Origin: Rhodococcus sp040643435
Lineage (GTDB): Bacteria > Actinomycetota > Actinomycetes > Mycobacteriales > Mycobacteriaceae
Assembly: GCF_040643435.1 (NCBI RefSeq)
Contig: NZ_JBEYUH010000006.1
Coordinates: 1-64,000, forward strand
Direction: 5' to 3'
DNA length: 64,000 nucleotides
In this document: in pieces, positions 16,893-25,734 of the stretch
Position numbering within the stretch: position 1 is the first letter of the stretch
How the letters are laid out: the number at the start of each line of letters is the position of its first letter
Notes under the pieces: generated by a model
What the model saw: the letters and a program-made list of their open reading frames with translations, nothing else
Told to the model about the DNA's origin: nothing
Database searches by the model: none
Made by a program: the position numbers and the translations under genes

Positions 16893-17242
16893 GGATTTCC
16901 TTGTCTGCTGGTACTTCCGGCGTCGGTTACTTCGGTGCCGCCCCTGGTGCGGCAATGCGTGTTCGTCGACGACGGATCCGGATCCGGGTGACGTCGTCGG
17001 CCGTTCCGGGCCTCCGGATCTCGTGGAGACCGGCGAGAAGGTCTGTTCCCATGAGGCGGTGCAGTTCGGCCGGGCGGTGGACATCCGGTGGGTCGGGTGG
17101 ACGTACAGGTAGAGACGGTGTGAGTATCTAAATCTTCCTGTCAAGAATGGTGTTCCGTATTGGGAGAACAGTAATGATTGGAGTGCGGAATCTGCAAGGG
17201 GTGGATCCGCTTCGGGTACGTACCGTCACGAAGGAGGGCGTT
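16893..17242. other. 350-base divergent intergenic region
   Basis: No convincing reading frame. It must hold the promoters of the SDR (minus) and alcohol dehydrogenase (plus). Only a poor match to the island motif is visible (CAAGAATggtGTTCCGT, 17142-17158); TGTTC and GAACA at 17151-17170 form another weak inverted repeat. The ADH ribosome site (AAGGAGGG) is near 17231. Confidence 0.4.
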
Positions 17243-18178
17243 ATGAGGGCATGGCAGTTCGAAGGAGCCGGGCGACCGATCGCACTGAACGAGGTGCCGG
17301 AGCCGGAACCCGGCCCGGGCGAGGTGGTGATCGACGTCGCGGCCGCCGGACTGTGTCACAGCGACCTGATGTACATGGAGGTCGGCGAGGCGACGATGCC
17401 GTTCCTGCCCATGACTCAGGGACACGAGAACGCCGGTGTCATCAGCGCACTGGGCGACGGGGTCGAGGGCTGGAAGGTCGGTGATGTCGTCGGTGTCTGC
17501 ACATCGGGAGTGCGCCCGCCGCTCGGGATGTTCGCCCACGGTGGGTTCGCCGACAAACTGGTCGCCGATGCTCGCGATCTCGCGCGGGTGCCCGAGGGGC
17601 TGGATCTGTCGCTGGCCGCTCTCGCGACCGATGCAGGAATGACCTCCTATCACGCAATGATCAAGGCTGGTCGTGCCTCGGCAGGAATGAAGGTGGGCGT
17701 GATCGGATACGGCGGTCTGGGGCAGATCGGCACCCGCGCGGCTGTGCTGGCCGGCGCCGAGGTGCACGTGGCCGAGACGAAGGAGTCGGTCTGGGATCTC
17801 GCCCGGCAGGCCGGTGCGACGGATGTCGTGCGGGACGCGGCCGACTGGGCGGGGCAGGGATTCGACCTGGTGGTCGACTATGCGGGTTTCGACACCACAC
17901 AGAAGGCGATCGACGCCATCGCCAGGGGCGGCGCCGTGGTGCAGGTCGGTCTGGGACTCCCGACGTTCACCGTCAGGACCCCGACGATCCTCGGCAAGAC
18001 GCTCGTAGGTTCTCTCGGCGGGACAGTCGAGGACATCGAGGAGGTGTACGAACTGTTCGTGAAGCGCGAAATCGAACCCGCATACACCGAGATCGGCTTC
18101 GAGGAGATCGGCGACGGACTGGAACGTCTCCGGCGCAACGAGGTGACCGGACGGCTCGTCGCGCGCTTCGGCCGCTGA
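17243..18178 (+). CDS. Zinc-dependent alcohol dehydrogenase lacking the structural-zinc lobe
   Basis: A 311-residue medium-chain alcohol dehydrogenase. Catalytic zinc ligands are C38 (GLCHSD), H61/E62 (GHENAG) and D130 (TDAGMTSYH); Asp as third ligand is also seen in Rhodococcus ADH-A-type enzymes. The region where the four structural-zinc cysteines normally sit (about 86-97) is a short loop with a single Cys, explaining why the protein is about 30 residues short. A GYGGLGQIG Rossmann motif follows. ATG 17243 has AAGGAGGG. It should interconvert an alcohol and a ketone or aldehyde with NAD(P). Confidence 0.87.
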   Translation: MRAWQFEGAGRPIALNEVPEPEPGPGEVVIDVAAAGLCHSDLMYMEVGEATMPFLPMTQGHENAGVISALGDGVEGWKVGDVVGVCTSGVRPPLGMFAHGGFADKLVADARDLARVPEGLDLSLAALATDAGMTSYHAMIKAGRASAGMKVGVIGYGGLGQIGTRAAVLAGAEVHVAETKESVWDLARQAGATDVVRDAADWAGQGFDLVVDYAGFDTTQKAIDAIARGGAVVQVGLGLPTFTVRTPTILGKTLVGSLGGTVEDIEEVYELFVKREIEPAYTEIGFEEIGDGLERLRRNEVTGRLVARFGR

Positions 18179-18206
18179 GCCGTCGGGTCGGATTCACACC
18201 CGGCAA

Positions 18207-18241
18207 CACGAAGGGAGGCCCGGTGCGGGCCTCCCTTCGTG
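18207..18241. terminator. Perfect 16-bp stem terminator between convergent genes
   Basis: Bases 18207-18222 and 18226-18241 are perfect reverse complements around a GTG loop. It lies between the ADH stop (18178) and the convergent SDR stop (18250), so it could end transcription from both sides. No T tract is present. Confidence 0.75.
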
Positions 18242-18249
18242 CGGGAACC

Positions 18250-19002
18250 TCATCCCCTCGGGATCACGAGGCTCTCCGAGCGTTGCACGGTGCCGGAGAT
18301 TCCGGTCGCGTCCTGCTGCGCGAGCAGCACTGCAGCGGCGCCCATGGTCTCCGGCGGTTCCACCATCTCGGGTGGAATCTCGCGTCCGCCACCACCGGCC
18401 GTCCAGCCTTCGGTGAGCACGACCCGCGAGGGTGCCAGGCAGTTGACTGCGATGTTGTCGGATCTCAGGTCGGAGGCGAGCCCGGCATAGAGTCGCTCGA
18501 CCGCAGCTTTCGACACCCAGTAGGCGTTCGAACCCCGGTCCGTCATCCCCACGCCACTGGTGGTCACCGCGATCATCGATCCGCCTCCACGTTCGCGCAG
18601 GTGTGGGATCGCTGCCTTCGTCACGTTGAACACGCCCGTGAGGTTGACGTCGAGACACAGCTGCCAGCGTTTCGCCGGCGTCGACTCGATCGGTCCCATC
18701 CACAACACTCCGGCGTTCGCGACCAGGATGTCGAGCCCGCCGAATTCGGCCACCGTCGCGGCGATCGCGGCATCGACGGACTGTTCGTCCGTGACGTCAC
18801 ACCGAATCGGGACGGCTCGTCCGCCCGAGGCGGTGATCCTTTCGGCGACCGATCCGATGGTGCCGGGCAGTTTGCCTTGCTGCTCGGACCGAGCGGCAAC
18901 CGCGACCGCGGCCCCCGCCTCGGCGAGGGCGACAGCGATCGCCGCACCGATGCCACGACTGGCACCGGCGACGAACGCGACCTTCCCTGCGAGCGGACTC
19001 AC
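18250..19002 (-). CDS. Short-chain dehydrogenase
   Basis: A 250-residue SDR with AGASRGIG, VANAG in place of NNAG, and the Y-x3-K pair in AYWVSKAA. ARSEQQGKLPG after strand 2 gives an Arg and no Asp, which favours NADP. The C-terminus lacks the usual DGG end (SESLVIPRG). The GTG start overlaps the stop of the upstream SDR gene as GTGA, so both are made from one message controlled from the 19.8-kb divergent promoter. Confidence 0.85.
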   Translation of the reverse strand: MSPLAGKVAFVAGASRGIGAAIAVALAEAGAAVAVAARSEQQGKLPGTIGSVAERITASGGRAVPIRCDVTDEQSVDAAIAATVAEFGGLDILVANAGVLWMGPIESTPAKRWQLCLDVNLTGVFNVTKAAIPHLRERGGGSMIAVTTSGVGMTDRGSNAYWVSKAAVERLYAGLASDLRSDNIAVNCLAPSRVVLTEGWTAGGGGREIPPEMVEPPETMGAAAVLLAQQDATGISGTVQRSESLVIPRG

Positions 19003-19766
19003 TTCGGCGGGAACCTCAGTGCACCGTCGAGACGGATGACTTCACCGTTGAGGTAGTCGTTCTCGACGATGGACGCGACGAGCGTCGCGTACTCGGTGGG
19101 ACGGCCCATGCGCTTGGGATGCGGGATCTGCGGACCCCAGTACGCCTCGAGCTGCTCCCCGGCCTTGCCGTAGGCGGGGGTGAGGATCGTGCCCGGCGCG
19201 ATCGTGTTGACGCGGATACCGAGGGGCGACAGATCGCGTGCGGCGACGAGCGTCATACCGATCACTCCGCCCTTGGCAGCGGAATAGGGGAGCTGACCGA
19301 TCTGACCTTCGTAACCGGCAATCGAGGCGGTGTTCACGATGACACCACGCGAACCCTCGTCGTCGAACGGATCCTGCTTGGCGATGGCGGCCGCGGCCAG
19401 ACGCAGGACGTTGAACGTCGACGTCAGGTACGACTCGATGGTCTTGGTGAAGGCCTCGAGTGCCATGGGGCTGCCGTCCTTGCCCACGAGGCGCCCACCG
19501 CCCGCGGGGCCGCCGTGGCAGTCCACGGAGATGCGCAGCGGTGCGAGCGATTCCGCTTCGGCGATGGCTGCGGAGACGGACTCTTCGCTGCCGGCGTCGG
19601 TGCGCACGTATCGCACACCGAGTTCCTGTTCGAGTTCCTTGCCCTTGTCGTCGTTGACGTCGGCGACGACGACCTTGGCTCCCGCCTCATGGAGACGTCG
19701 GACGGTGGCCTGCCCGAGGCCACCCGTGCCGCCGACGACGATCGCAGAGTTTCCCGCTACCTGCAT
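18999..19766 (-). CDS. HSD10-like short-chain dehydrogenase
   Basis: A 255-residue SDR with VGGTGGLG, an Asp at the strand-2 end (VADVN, NAD-type) and YSAAKGG as catalytic Y-x3-K. The NNAG motif is replaced by CHGGPAG, and an insertion (KQDPFDDEGSRG) before the catalytic serine resembles type 10 3-hydroxyacyl-CoA dehydrogenases. A 3-hydroxyacyl-CoA dehydrogenase role fits the neighbouring ligase and thiolase. ATG 19766 has a GGAGG site. It is divergent from the ligase across motif copy 3. Confidence 0.87.
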   Translation of the reverse strand: MQVAGNSAIVVGGTGGLGQATVRRLHEAGAKVVVADVNDDKGKELEQELGVRYVRTDAGSEESVSAAIAEAESLAPLRISVDCHGGPAGGGRLVGKDGSPMALEAFTKTIESYLTSTFNVLRLAAAAIAKQDPFDDEGSRGVIVNTASIAGYEGQIGQLPYSAAKGGVIGMTLVAARDLSPLGIRVNTIAPGTILTPAYGKAGEQLEAYWGPQIPHPKRMGRPTEYATLVASIVENDYLNGEVIRLDGALRFPPK

Positions 19767-19814
19767 GCTGCCTCCTTCGATGCTCGAGCTCTTGAAAGTA
19801 AAGCTCTCTGTCTG

Positions 19815-19831
19815 TGAGAATAATGTTCTCA
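19815..19831. promoter_or_regulatory. Operator-like palindrome, island motif copy 3
   Basis: TGAGAATaatGTTCTCA matches the island motif at 7 of 7 left and 6 of 7 right bases. Its last base is the A of the ligase ATG, and its core (TAATGT) could itself be a -10 box. Binding here would block the plus-strand start directly. Confidence 0.65.
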
Positions 19832-21270
19832 TGAACCTAAGCATGATTCTAGAAATGGCCGCAAGCACCGGCGAGCGAGCAGTTGCGACCGTCGGGAACC
19901 GGACGCTCACCGCTGCGGGACTCGACGCGCTCGCGCGTCGTGCTGCCGCGCAGTTCCGGAATCATCCGGCGGTGCTGTACCTGGGGTCCAACCACCTCGC
20001 GTACCCCGTGGCACTGTTCGGCGCGTCGCTCGCCGGTGTGCCCTTCGTGCCGCTCAACTACCGACTCGGCGAGCAGCAGCTGAGCGCGCTGAAGGACAAG
20101 CACCCCGGCGCGCTCGTGCTCGAGCAGGAAGACCTCGACGCCCTCGTCGACGATTCCTACGACGCCGGTGAGCCCGAACCCCCGCTCGAACCGCAGTGGG
20201 ACGGCGACAAGGTCGCCGCGATCATCTACACGAGCGGCACCACCTCGGACCCGAAGCCCGCGATCCTGCGACACCGGCACCTGCTCGCCTACGTGCTCAA
20301 CACGATGGAATTCGGTTCGGCGGCGGAGACCGACGCGTCGCTGGTGTCGGTTCCGCCGTATCACATCGCCGGTCTGACCAACCTGCTGTCGAACTTCTAC
20401 ACCGGACGCCGGGTTGTGTACCTGCCGGCCTTCGACCCCCAGGTGTGGCTCGAGACGGTGCGCCGCGAACGCGTCACCCACGCGATGCTCGTCCCGACGA
20501 TGCTCGCCCGGATCGTGACCGTCCTCGGCGACGACGAGGCCGACACACCGACGCTGGCGAGTCTCGCCTACGGCGGATCGCGCACGCCGCGACCCGTCCT
20601 CGAACATGCGCTGCGGGCCTTCCCGGACACGGGATTCGTCAACGCCTACGGTTTGACCGAAACCGCCTCGTCCGTAGCCGTTCTCGGACCCGACGACCAC
20701 CGCACGGCCTTCGCCTCCGACGATCCGGCCGTCCGCGATCGTCTCGGTTCGGTGGGCCGCCCGCTTCCCGGCATCGAGATCGAGATCCGTTCCGAGCAAG
20801 GCGAACCTGTTCCGGCCGGCGAGACAGGCCTGATCTACGTGCGCGGTGAACAGATCTCGGGCGAATACGGCAACCGGAGTGTCCTCGACGCCGAGGGCTG
20901 GTTCTCCACCCGCGATCTCGGCCGGCTCGACGCCGACGGTTATCTGTACGTCGAGGGGCGGTCCGACGACACGATCATCCGAGGTGGGGAGAACATCGCT
21001 CCCGCCGAGATCGAGGACGTCCTGCTGGCCCATCCGGGCATCACCGAAGCTGCCGTGGTCGGTGTGTCCGATGCCGAATGGGGACAGCGCATCGTCGCGG
21101 TCCTCGTCGGTGACGGCGATCCGGACGAGATCCGCCAGTGGGTCAAGGAACGGCTGCGCTCGTCCAAGACCCCCGACAACATCGTCTTCCGTGACGAACT
21201 TCCCAAGACCGAGACCGGAAAGCTCTTGCGTCGCACACTTCTCGCCGAACTGGAGGCCACCCATGCCTGA
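19831..21270 (+). CDS. AMP-forming acyl-CoA ligase
   Basis: A 479-residue ANL-superfamily ligase: P-loop YTSGTTSDPK near residue 130, YGLTETAS, WFSTRD and hinge GRSDDTIIRGGENI. The C-terminal catalytic Lys is in TETGKLLRR near 459. The P-loop GTTSDPK is slightly unusual (GTTGxPK is standard). ATG 19831 overlaps the operator; an in-frame ATG at 19843 is equally good and would leave the site upstream. It overlaps the thiolase gene by 8 bases and belongs with the thiolase and MeaB-like genes. Confidence 0.88.
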   Translation: MNLSMILEMAASTGERAVATVGNRTLTAAGLDALARRAAAQFRNHPAVLYLGSNHLAYPVALFGASLAGVPFVPLNYRLGEQQLSALKDKHPGALVLEQEDLDALVDDSYDAGEPEPPLEPQWDGDKVAAIIYTSGTTSDPKPAILRHRHLLAYVLNTMEFGSAAETDASLVSVPPYHIAGLTNLLSNFYTGRRVVYLPAFDPQVWLETVRRERVTHAMLVPTMLARIVTVLGDDEADTPTLASLAYGGSRTPRPVLEHALRAFPDTGFVNAYGLTETASSVAVLGPDDHRTAFASDDPAVRDRLGSVGRPLPGIEIEIRSEQGEPVPAGETGLIYVRGEQISGEYGNRSVLDAEGWFSTRDLGRLDADGYLYVEGRSDDTIIRGGENIAPAEIEDVLLAHPGITEAAVVGVSDAEWGQRIVAVLVGDGDPDEIRQWVKERLRSSKTPDNIVFRDELPKTETGKLLRRTLLAELEATHA

Positions 21271-22402
21271 TGCCGTGATCGTTTCCGCTCTGCGCACCCC
21301 GATCGGCACCGCCGTCAAGGGCACGCTGCGCGACACCGACGCGTTCGCTCTCGCGCACCACATCGTCGCCGCGACCGCCGAGGATCTCGACGCGAGCCTC
21401 ATCGACGACGTGATCCTCGGTGAGGGCCTGTACGGCGGCGGTGTGATCGCCCGTCATGCCGCGCTCACCGCCGGACTGACCCACGTGCCCGGTCTCGCGC
21501 AGAACCGGCACTGCGCGGCGAGCCTGTCGACCGTGCAGTCCGCCGCCGCGAGTATCCGCTCCGGCATGGACCGCATCGTGATCGCCGGTGGCGTGAACTC
21601 CGCGTCCACCTCGCCGCGGTCGCTGAGGCGCGAGGGCGAGGATTGGGTGCCGTGGATGTCGCCCAGCCATCCCGATCGCCCCGATGCTCCCAACCGCGAT
21701 ATGTCCATCACCGTCGGCTGGAACGCCGCGGTGAAGGCCGGCGTCAGCCGGGAAGAGATGGACGCCTGGGCGTTGCGTTCGCATCAGGTCGCGATCCGTG
21801 CCATCGACGAGGGCCGCTTCAAAGAAGAGATCGTCCCGATCGACACCCCGCACGGCCTCTTCGACACCGACGAGCATCCCCGCCGAGAGACGAGCCTCGA
21901 GAAGCTCGCATCCTTGAAGGTGCTGCACCCGGAGATCGAGGGCTTCAGCATCACCGCCGGCAATGCCTGCGGAGGCAACGATGCCGCCGCCGCACTGGCC
22001 ATCGCGAGCAGCGATCTCGGCCTGCCCGCGCTCGGCAAGGTGTTGTCGTGGGCGTCGGTGGGTGTCGATCCGGCGATCACCGGACTCGCTCCCGTCGAGG
22101 CGATCCCGAAAGCCCTGCAGCGGGCCGGATTGTCCATCGGCGATGTCGACCTGTTCGAGATCAACGAGGCGTTCGCAGCGCAGTGCGTCGCGTGCATCAA
22201 GCTGCTCGAGATCGACCCCGAGAAGGTCAACGTCAATGGCAGCGGCTGCTCGCTCGGCCATCCGGTCGCCGCAACCGGTGCGCGCATGCTCGTCACCCTC
22301 ACCCACGAACTGGGTCGGCGCGGTGGCGGCATCGGTGTCGCGTCGATGTGCGCGGGTGGTGGCATCGGTTCGGCTGTCGTGATCGAGGTGCCCGCATCGT
22401 GA
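21263..22402 (+). CDS. Thiolase (acetyl-CoA acyltransferase)
   Basis: A 379-residue thiolase with the acyl-accepting Cys at 84 (NRHCAAS), NEAF with its active-site His replaced in register (NEAFAAQC), GHPVAATGARM and the second Cys in CAGGGIG. It would cleave a 3-ketoacyl-CoA with CoA to release acetyl- or propionyl-CoA. The order ligase, thiolase, MeaB-like GTPase, with propionyl-type products feeding B12 chemistry, is suggestive but not proved. Confidence 0.9.
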   Translation: MPDAVIVSALRTPIGTAVKGTLRDTDAFALAHHIVAATAEDLDASLIDDVILGEGLYGGGVIARHAALTAGLTHVPGLAQNRHCAASLSTVQSAAASIRSGMDRIVIAGGVNSASTSPRSLRREGEDWVPWMSPSHPDRPDAPNRDMSITVGWNAAVKAGVSREEMDAWALRSHQVAIRAIDEGRFKEEIVPIDTPHGLFDTDEHPRRETSLEKLASLKVLHPEIEGFSITAGNACGGNDAAAALAIASSDLGLPALGKVLSWASVGVDPAITGLAPVEAIPKALQRAGLSIGDVDLFEINEAFAAQCVACIKLLEIDPEKVNVNGSGCSLGHPVAATGARMLVTLTHELGRRGGGIGVASMCAGGGIGSAVVIEVPAS

Positions 22403-22415
22403 ACCGGGATACGCC

Positions 22416-23300
22416 GTGAACATCGGTGAACTGATCGAGGCGGCACGCGGGGGCTCCCCGCGTGCCGCCGGCAGGTTGCTGACTCTGGTCGAGGGCCCGC
22501 GCCGTGACGAGGTGCTCGCGATGCTCGCGCCGGCGTGCGCCCGCGTCGTCGGGATCACCGGCCCGCCCGGTGCCGGCAAGTCCACCACTGTCGGTGTGCT
22601 CACCACTGCCTACCGCCGACGTGGATTGCGGGTCGCGGTGTTGGCCGTGGACCCGTCGTCCCCGTACAGCGGCGGTGCGCTGCTCGGCGACCGAATCCGT
22701 ATGGCCGCGCACGTCGGCGACTCGGGCGTGTTCGTCCGCTCGGTCGCTTCCCGCGGGCATCTCGGCGGTCTCGCGGCGGCTGTTCCGGCGTCGATCCGGC
22801 TTCTCTCGGCGCTCGGTTACGACGTGATCCTGCTCGAATCCGTTGGTGTGGGACAGTCCGAGATCGAGATCGCCTCGGTCGCAGAGCCGACCGTCGTGAT
22901 CCTCAACCCCGGTGGAGGTGACGCCGTTCAGGCGGCGAAGGCAGGTCTGCTCGAAGTCGCGGATCTCGTCGTCGTCAACAAGGCCGACCGGGAGGGGGCG
23001 GATCAGACCGTGCGCGACCTCCGCGGCGACGTGAAGGTCCCGATCCTCAAACTCGTCGCTGCGACCGGCGAGGGTATCGACGACCTCGTCGACGCGATCG
23101 AAGCGCACCAGCGGGCCGACACGATCGAGCGCAGAACCGCGCGTGCGCGCAGCCAGATCCTGTCGCTGGCACATACCCTGTTGCGCAACCACACCGAACT
23201 CGACGCGCTGGCGAAGGCTGTCGCGGAGGGCCGTGACGATCCCTATTCGGCGGCTGCGCGCCTGCTCGGCGAGACGAACGGAGAGAAGGTCGCAGGGTAA
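22416..23300 (+). CDS. MeaB/ArgK-type GTPase chaperone for a B12 mutase
   Basis: A 294-residue G3E-family P-loop GTPase: Walker A GPPGAGKST at residues 49-57, AVDPSSP switch region, ESVGVGQSE and the NKAD guanine-specificity motif near 188. MeaB proteins load and protect the cobalamin of methylmalonyl-CoA-type mutases. The likely client is the split mutase 17 kb upstream (3703-5681); both sit behind copies of the same operator-like motif. The GTG start is 13 bases after the thiolase stop. It is slightly shorter than typical MeaB (about 320-330). Confidence 0.9.
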   Translation: MNIGELIEAARGGSPRAAGRLLTLVEGPRRDEVLAMLAPACARVVGITGPPGAGKSTTVGVLTTAYRRRGLRVAVLAVDPSSPYSGGALLGDRIRMAAHVGDSGVFVRSVASRGHLGGLAAAVPASIRLLSALGYDVILLESVGVGQSEIEIASVAEPTVVILNPGGGDAVQAAKAGLLEVADLVVVNKADREGADQTVRDLRGDVKVPILKLVAATGEGIDDLVDAIEAHQRADTIERRTARARSQILSLAHTLLRNHTELDALAKAVAEGRDDPYSAAARLLGETNGEKVAG

Positions 23301-23373
23301 GAACGAAGTTCGCAGGCCGAGAGGCCGACCAGCGGTACTGTCAGGTTTACCTAGAGCCTGCTAGCTTTCGGTA

Positions 23374-23724
23374 GTGCCATATCTCGGATTGATCGTGACA
23401 GTGCTCTGGGTGGGCTGCCTCGTCGACGTCATCTGTTCCGACGAGCATCGGGTCCGGCACCTGCCCAAGTTGTTGTGGCTGATGATCGTTCTGCTCTTGC
23501 CGCTGATCGGCTCCTTGCTCTGGCTGGTCCTCGGGCGGCCTCAGGGCGTCGTCGATATCTTGTCGTCGAAGTCCACGCCCCAGTACCCGCGCCCTTCCCG
23601 CCCCGTCCTCGCCCCGGAGAACGACGAGGATTTCCAGCGGCGCTTCCGCGCGCGTGTCGAGGAGCAGCGACGACTTGCACAGGAGCAGCGTCGCCACGAC
23701 GAAGGAAGTGACAGCGCGGGCTGA
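23374..23724 (+). CDS. Small membrane protein with PLDc_N-like domain
   Basis: A 116-residue protein with two membrane segments (about residues 4-20 and 32-52), the second ending WLVLGRP, the pattern of the phospholipase-D nuclease N-terminal (PLDc_N) domain. A charged cytoplasmic tail rich in Arg, Gln and Glu follows and may be helical. Actinobacteria have many such short proteins without known function. It starts with GTG and lies 16 bases from the convergent reductase gene; it probably has its own promoter in 23301-23373 and no clear link to the pathway. Confidence 0.75.
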   Translation: MPYLGLIVTVLWVGCLVDVICSDEHRVRHLPKLLWLMIVLLLPLIGSLLWLVLGRPQGVVDILSSKSTPQYPRPSRPVLAPENDEDFQRRFRARVEEQRRLAQEQRRHDEGSDSAG

Positions 23725-23740
23725 CCGAGCTGCCCCGGTA

Positions 23741-24820
23741 TCAGGCCAGAACAGGGACGACGAGCGGCAATTCGACCGTCGTACGGATTCCGGGGCGAGC
23801 CTCACACACCGCTGCGATCGAATTCACGGCGCGGTTGGCGGTGTAGGACGGTGATATCTCGCTCATCCGCTCGAGCGGGATGGGAAAGCGCATGTCGATG
23901 TCGAGGGGTGCGTCGCCGTCGACGGCGATGTGCCAACCGGTGGCGTGCAGATCCCAGTCGGCATCGAGTTGATCGGTGCAGTACCAGGTGGGACGGAAGC
24001 GCATCAACTCGCGGCCGTCTCGGATTCCGGAAACCGTGATGCGTTGCGCGGCGACCGTTCCCGCCTCGATGGTGCCGGCGGCGATGGTGACGGTCGAACG
24101 TGCCGTGGCGAGTTCGCCCGTGGTCCTGATGGCGTCGAGGGTCAGGCCGAGTGCGTCGGCCAGCGCGGCCAGCGACGGCCCGAAGTTCGATTCCACATGG
24201 GCAAGACGGACGTCCTCGAAATCGCGCGCCGCACCACCGAATCCCATGACGTCGAACAGGATCCCAGGGGAGTTCCGCTGGGAGAGATCGGCGTACTCGT
24301 CGATCGCGAGGTGATCCATTCTCCGCTGGATGGAGGCCAGCACGAGGGGAACGGCCTCGGTGACGAAACCGGGACTGCTGCCGGTGCTGTGGATCGACGT
24401 ACCGCCGAGGGTGCACGCTGCCTCCACCGCTTCGCGCACCACCGGATCCATTCCTGCCGGGCGATGGAACTCACCGCGGGTGGTGACGATGTTCGTGCCG
24501 GACGCGAGGATTCGGCACACTTCATCGAGGTCGAACAACAGCGGCATGTACAGCACGCAGTCCGCTCCGAGTCCGATGATCTCGTCGATGCTGCCGGTGG
24601 CGCGCACGCCGACAGGATCGCGCCCGCACAGTACGCCGGCGTCCTGGCCGGCCTTGTCGGTGCTGTGCACGAACACGCCGACGAGCTCGAGCGATGGGTG
24701 ATCGATCACCGCGCGCATCGCGCGTGTGCCGATCGTCCCGGTCGCCCATTGGACCACCCGGAGAGGGCGGGACGTCGAAGTGCCGGCGACGGCGTTGGCT
24801 GGGGCGGACTGTCCTTGCAT
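23741..24820 (-). CDS. NAD(P)H-dependent reductase, native amine dehydrogenase-like
   Basis: A 359-residue protein of the dihydrodipicolinate-reductase-like fold. The Rossmann motif VVQWATGTIGTRAMRAV starts at residue 22, followed by GVFVHSTDKAGQDAG and GADCVLYMP. The Glu in TRGEF (residue 117) lies where native amine dehydrogenases have their catalytic Glu, as I recall that family. Known relatives reduce ketones with ammonia to amines or act as 2,4-diaminopentanoate dehydrogenases; in a catabolic island it might instead act on a ketone or imine intermediate. It lies 40 bases downstream of the thioesterase on the same strand. Confidence 0.75.
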   Translation of the reverse strand: MQGQSAPANAVAGTSTSRPLRVVQWATGTIGTRAMRAVIDHPSLELVGVFVHSTDKAGQDAGVLCGRDPVGVRATGSIDEIIGLGADCVLYMPLLFDLDEVCRILASGTNIVTTRGEFHRPAGMDPVVREAVEAACTLGGTSIHSTGSSPGFVTEAVPLVLASIQRRMDHLAIDEYADLSQRNSPGILFDVMGFGGAARDFEDVRLAHVESNFGPSLAALADALGLTLDAIRTTGELATARSTVTIAAGTIEAGTVAAQRITVSGIRDGRELMRFRPTWYCTDQLDADWDLHATGWHIAVDGDAPLDIDMRFPIPLERMSEISPSYTANRAVNSIAAVCEARPGIRTTVELPLVVPVLA

Positions 24821-24860
24821 GACGCCTCGATCTCGGTCGGTGTTCGCGGGAAGAAGAATC

Positions 24861-25676
24861 TCAGGGCAGGCGCAGCAGTGCTTCCTGCGCGAAAGAGGCG
24901 ACAAGAGAACCATTCTCGGTCAGAAGATCGCCGCGGCCGAAGCATCGTCCGCGTGCGACGAGTGGACTGTGCTGCCGGAGCAACAACCAGTCGTCGCTGC
25001 GGAACGGACGATGGAACCACAGATTGTGCGAGGTCACTGCCGACGTGAACGCGGTTCCGTTGCCGGTGTGGTCGAAACCGTCGACGGCGAGCAGGGCGGT
25101 GCCGATGAGGTTGAGATCGGTCGCGTATGCGGCGAGCGCAGGCGCGTACACCTCGTCGACCTCGGGTGTGCGCATCCACATCTCGAACTCGGGGGCCGAG
25201 ACCCCTCGGTTCTCGAGGTCGGTCGTCGTACGGGTCTCCCAAGGGATCAGCGTGAACGCGGTCCGTGCGCTCTCGTCGAACACCGGCGGTACGTCCGGCA
25301 CGGTCTGCACCTCCGGTCCGCCCTCGTCGGCGTGCAGGGACACCGAGGCGGTGGCGAGCACACCCTTCGACTGGCGAGCCACGGCCGTCAGGGTGGCGAA
25401 GCTCCGGCCTTCGTGCAGCCGGGTGATCTCGTAGCGGACCGGTTCGTCCGCACGTCCTTCACGAGCGAAGACGGTGTGCAGGGACTTGATGCTTTTTTCA
25501 GGGCAGGTGAGTTCGGCCGCCCGGACGAACTGCCCGAGCAACTGGCCGCCGAAGAGCCGGTGGTATTCGAGGTGCTGATTGCTGCCTTCGAAGACCACCG
25601 ACTCCGGACGCTCCTCGTCCGCGGAGCGTGAATGCAGGTCGAGGCATGAGAGGAGGTCGTTCCACAACTCGGTCAC
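24861..25676 (-). CDS. Acyl-CoA thioesterase II (TesB-like)
   Basis: A 271-residue double-hotdog thioesterase. N-terminal hotdog with RLFGGQLLGQ, C-terminal hotdog with SHNLWFHRPFRSDDWLL and VASFAQEALLR, matching the TesB Asp/Thr(Ser)/Gln catalytic set. It would release free acids from CoA esters and so prevent CoA trapping. The start is GTG 25676. It is the first gene after a perfect copy of the island palindrome (25706-25722), so it is probably part of the regulon. Its length is close to E. coli TesB (286). Confidence 0.88.
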   Translation of the reverse strand: MTELWNDLLSCLDLHSRSADEERPESVVFEGSNQHLEYHRLFGGQLLGQFVRAAELTCPEKSIKSLHTVFAREGRADEPVRYEITRLHEGRSFATLTAVARQSKGVLATASVSLHADEGGPEVQTVPDVPPVFDESARTAFTLIPWETRTTTDLENRGVSAPEFEMWMRTPEVDEVYAPALAAYATDLNLIGTALLAVDGFDHTGNGTAFTSAVTSHNLWFHRPFRSDDWLLLRQHSPLVARGRCFGRGDLLTENGSLVASFAQEALLRLP

Positions 25677-25705
25677 AGGCCGAGTGTAAGCGAACTACTC
25701 CGATT

Positions 25706-25722
25706 TGAGAATGTAATTCTCA
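25706..25722. promoter_or_regulatory. Operator-like palindrome, island motif copy 4 (perfect)
   Basis: TGAGAATgtaATTCTCA is a perfect 7-3-7 inverted repeat and the best copy in the window. It lies 30 bases before the TesB start and 13 bases after the stop of the TetR gene on the same strand. Confidence 0.7.
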
Positions 25723-25734
25723 TGCGGTCGGGGA

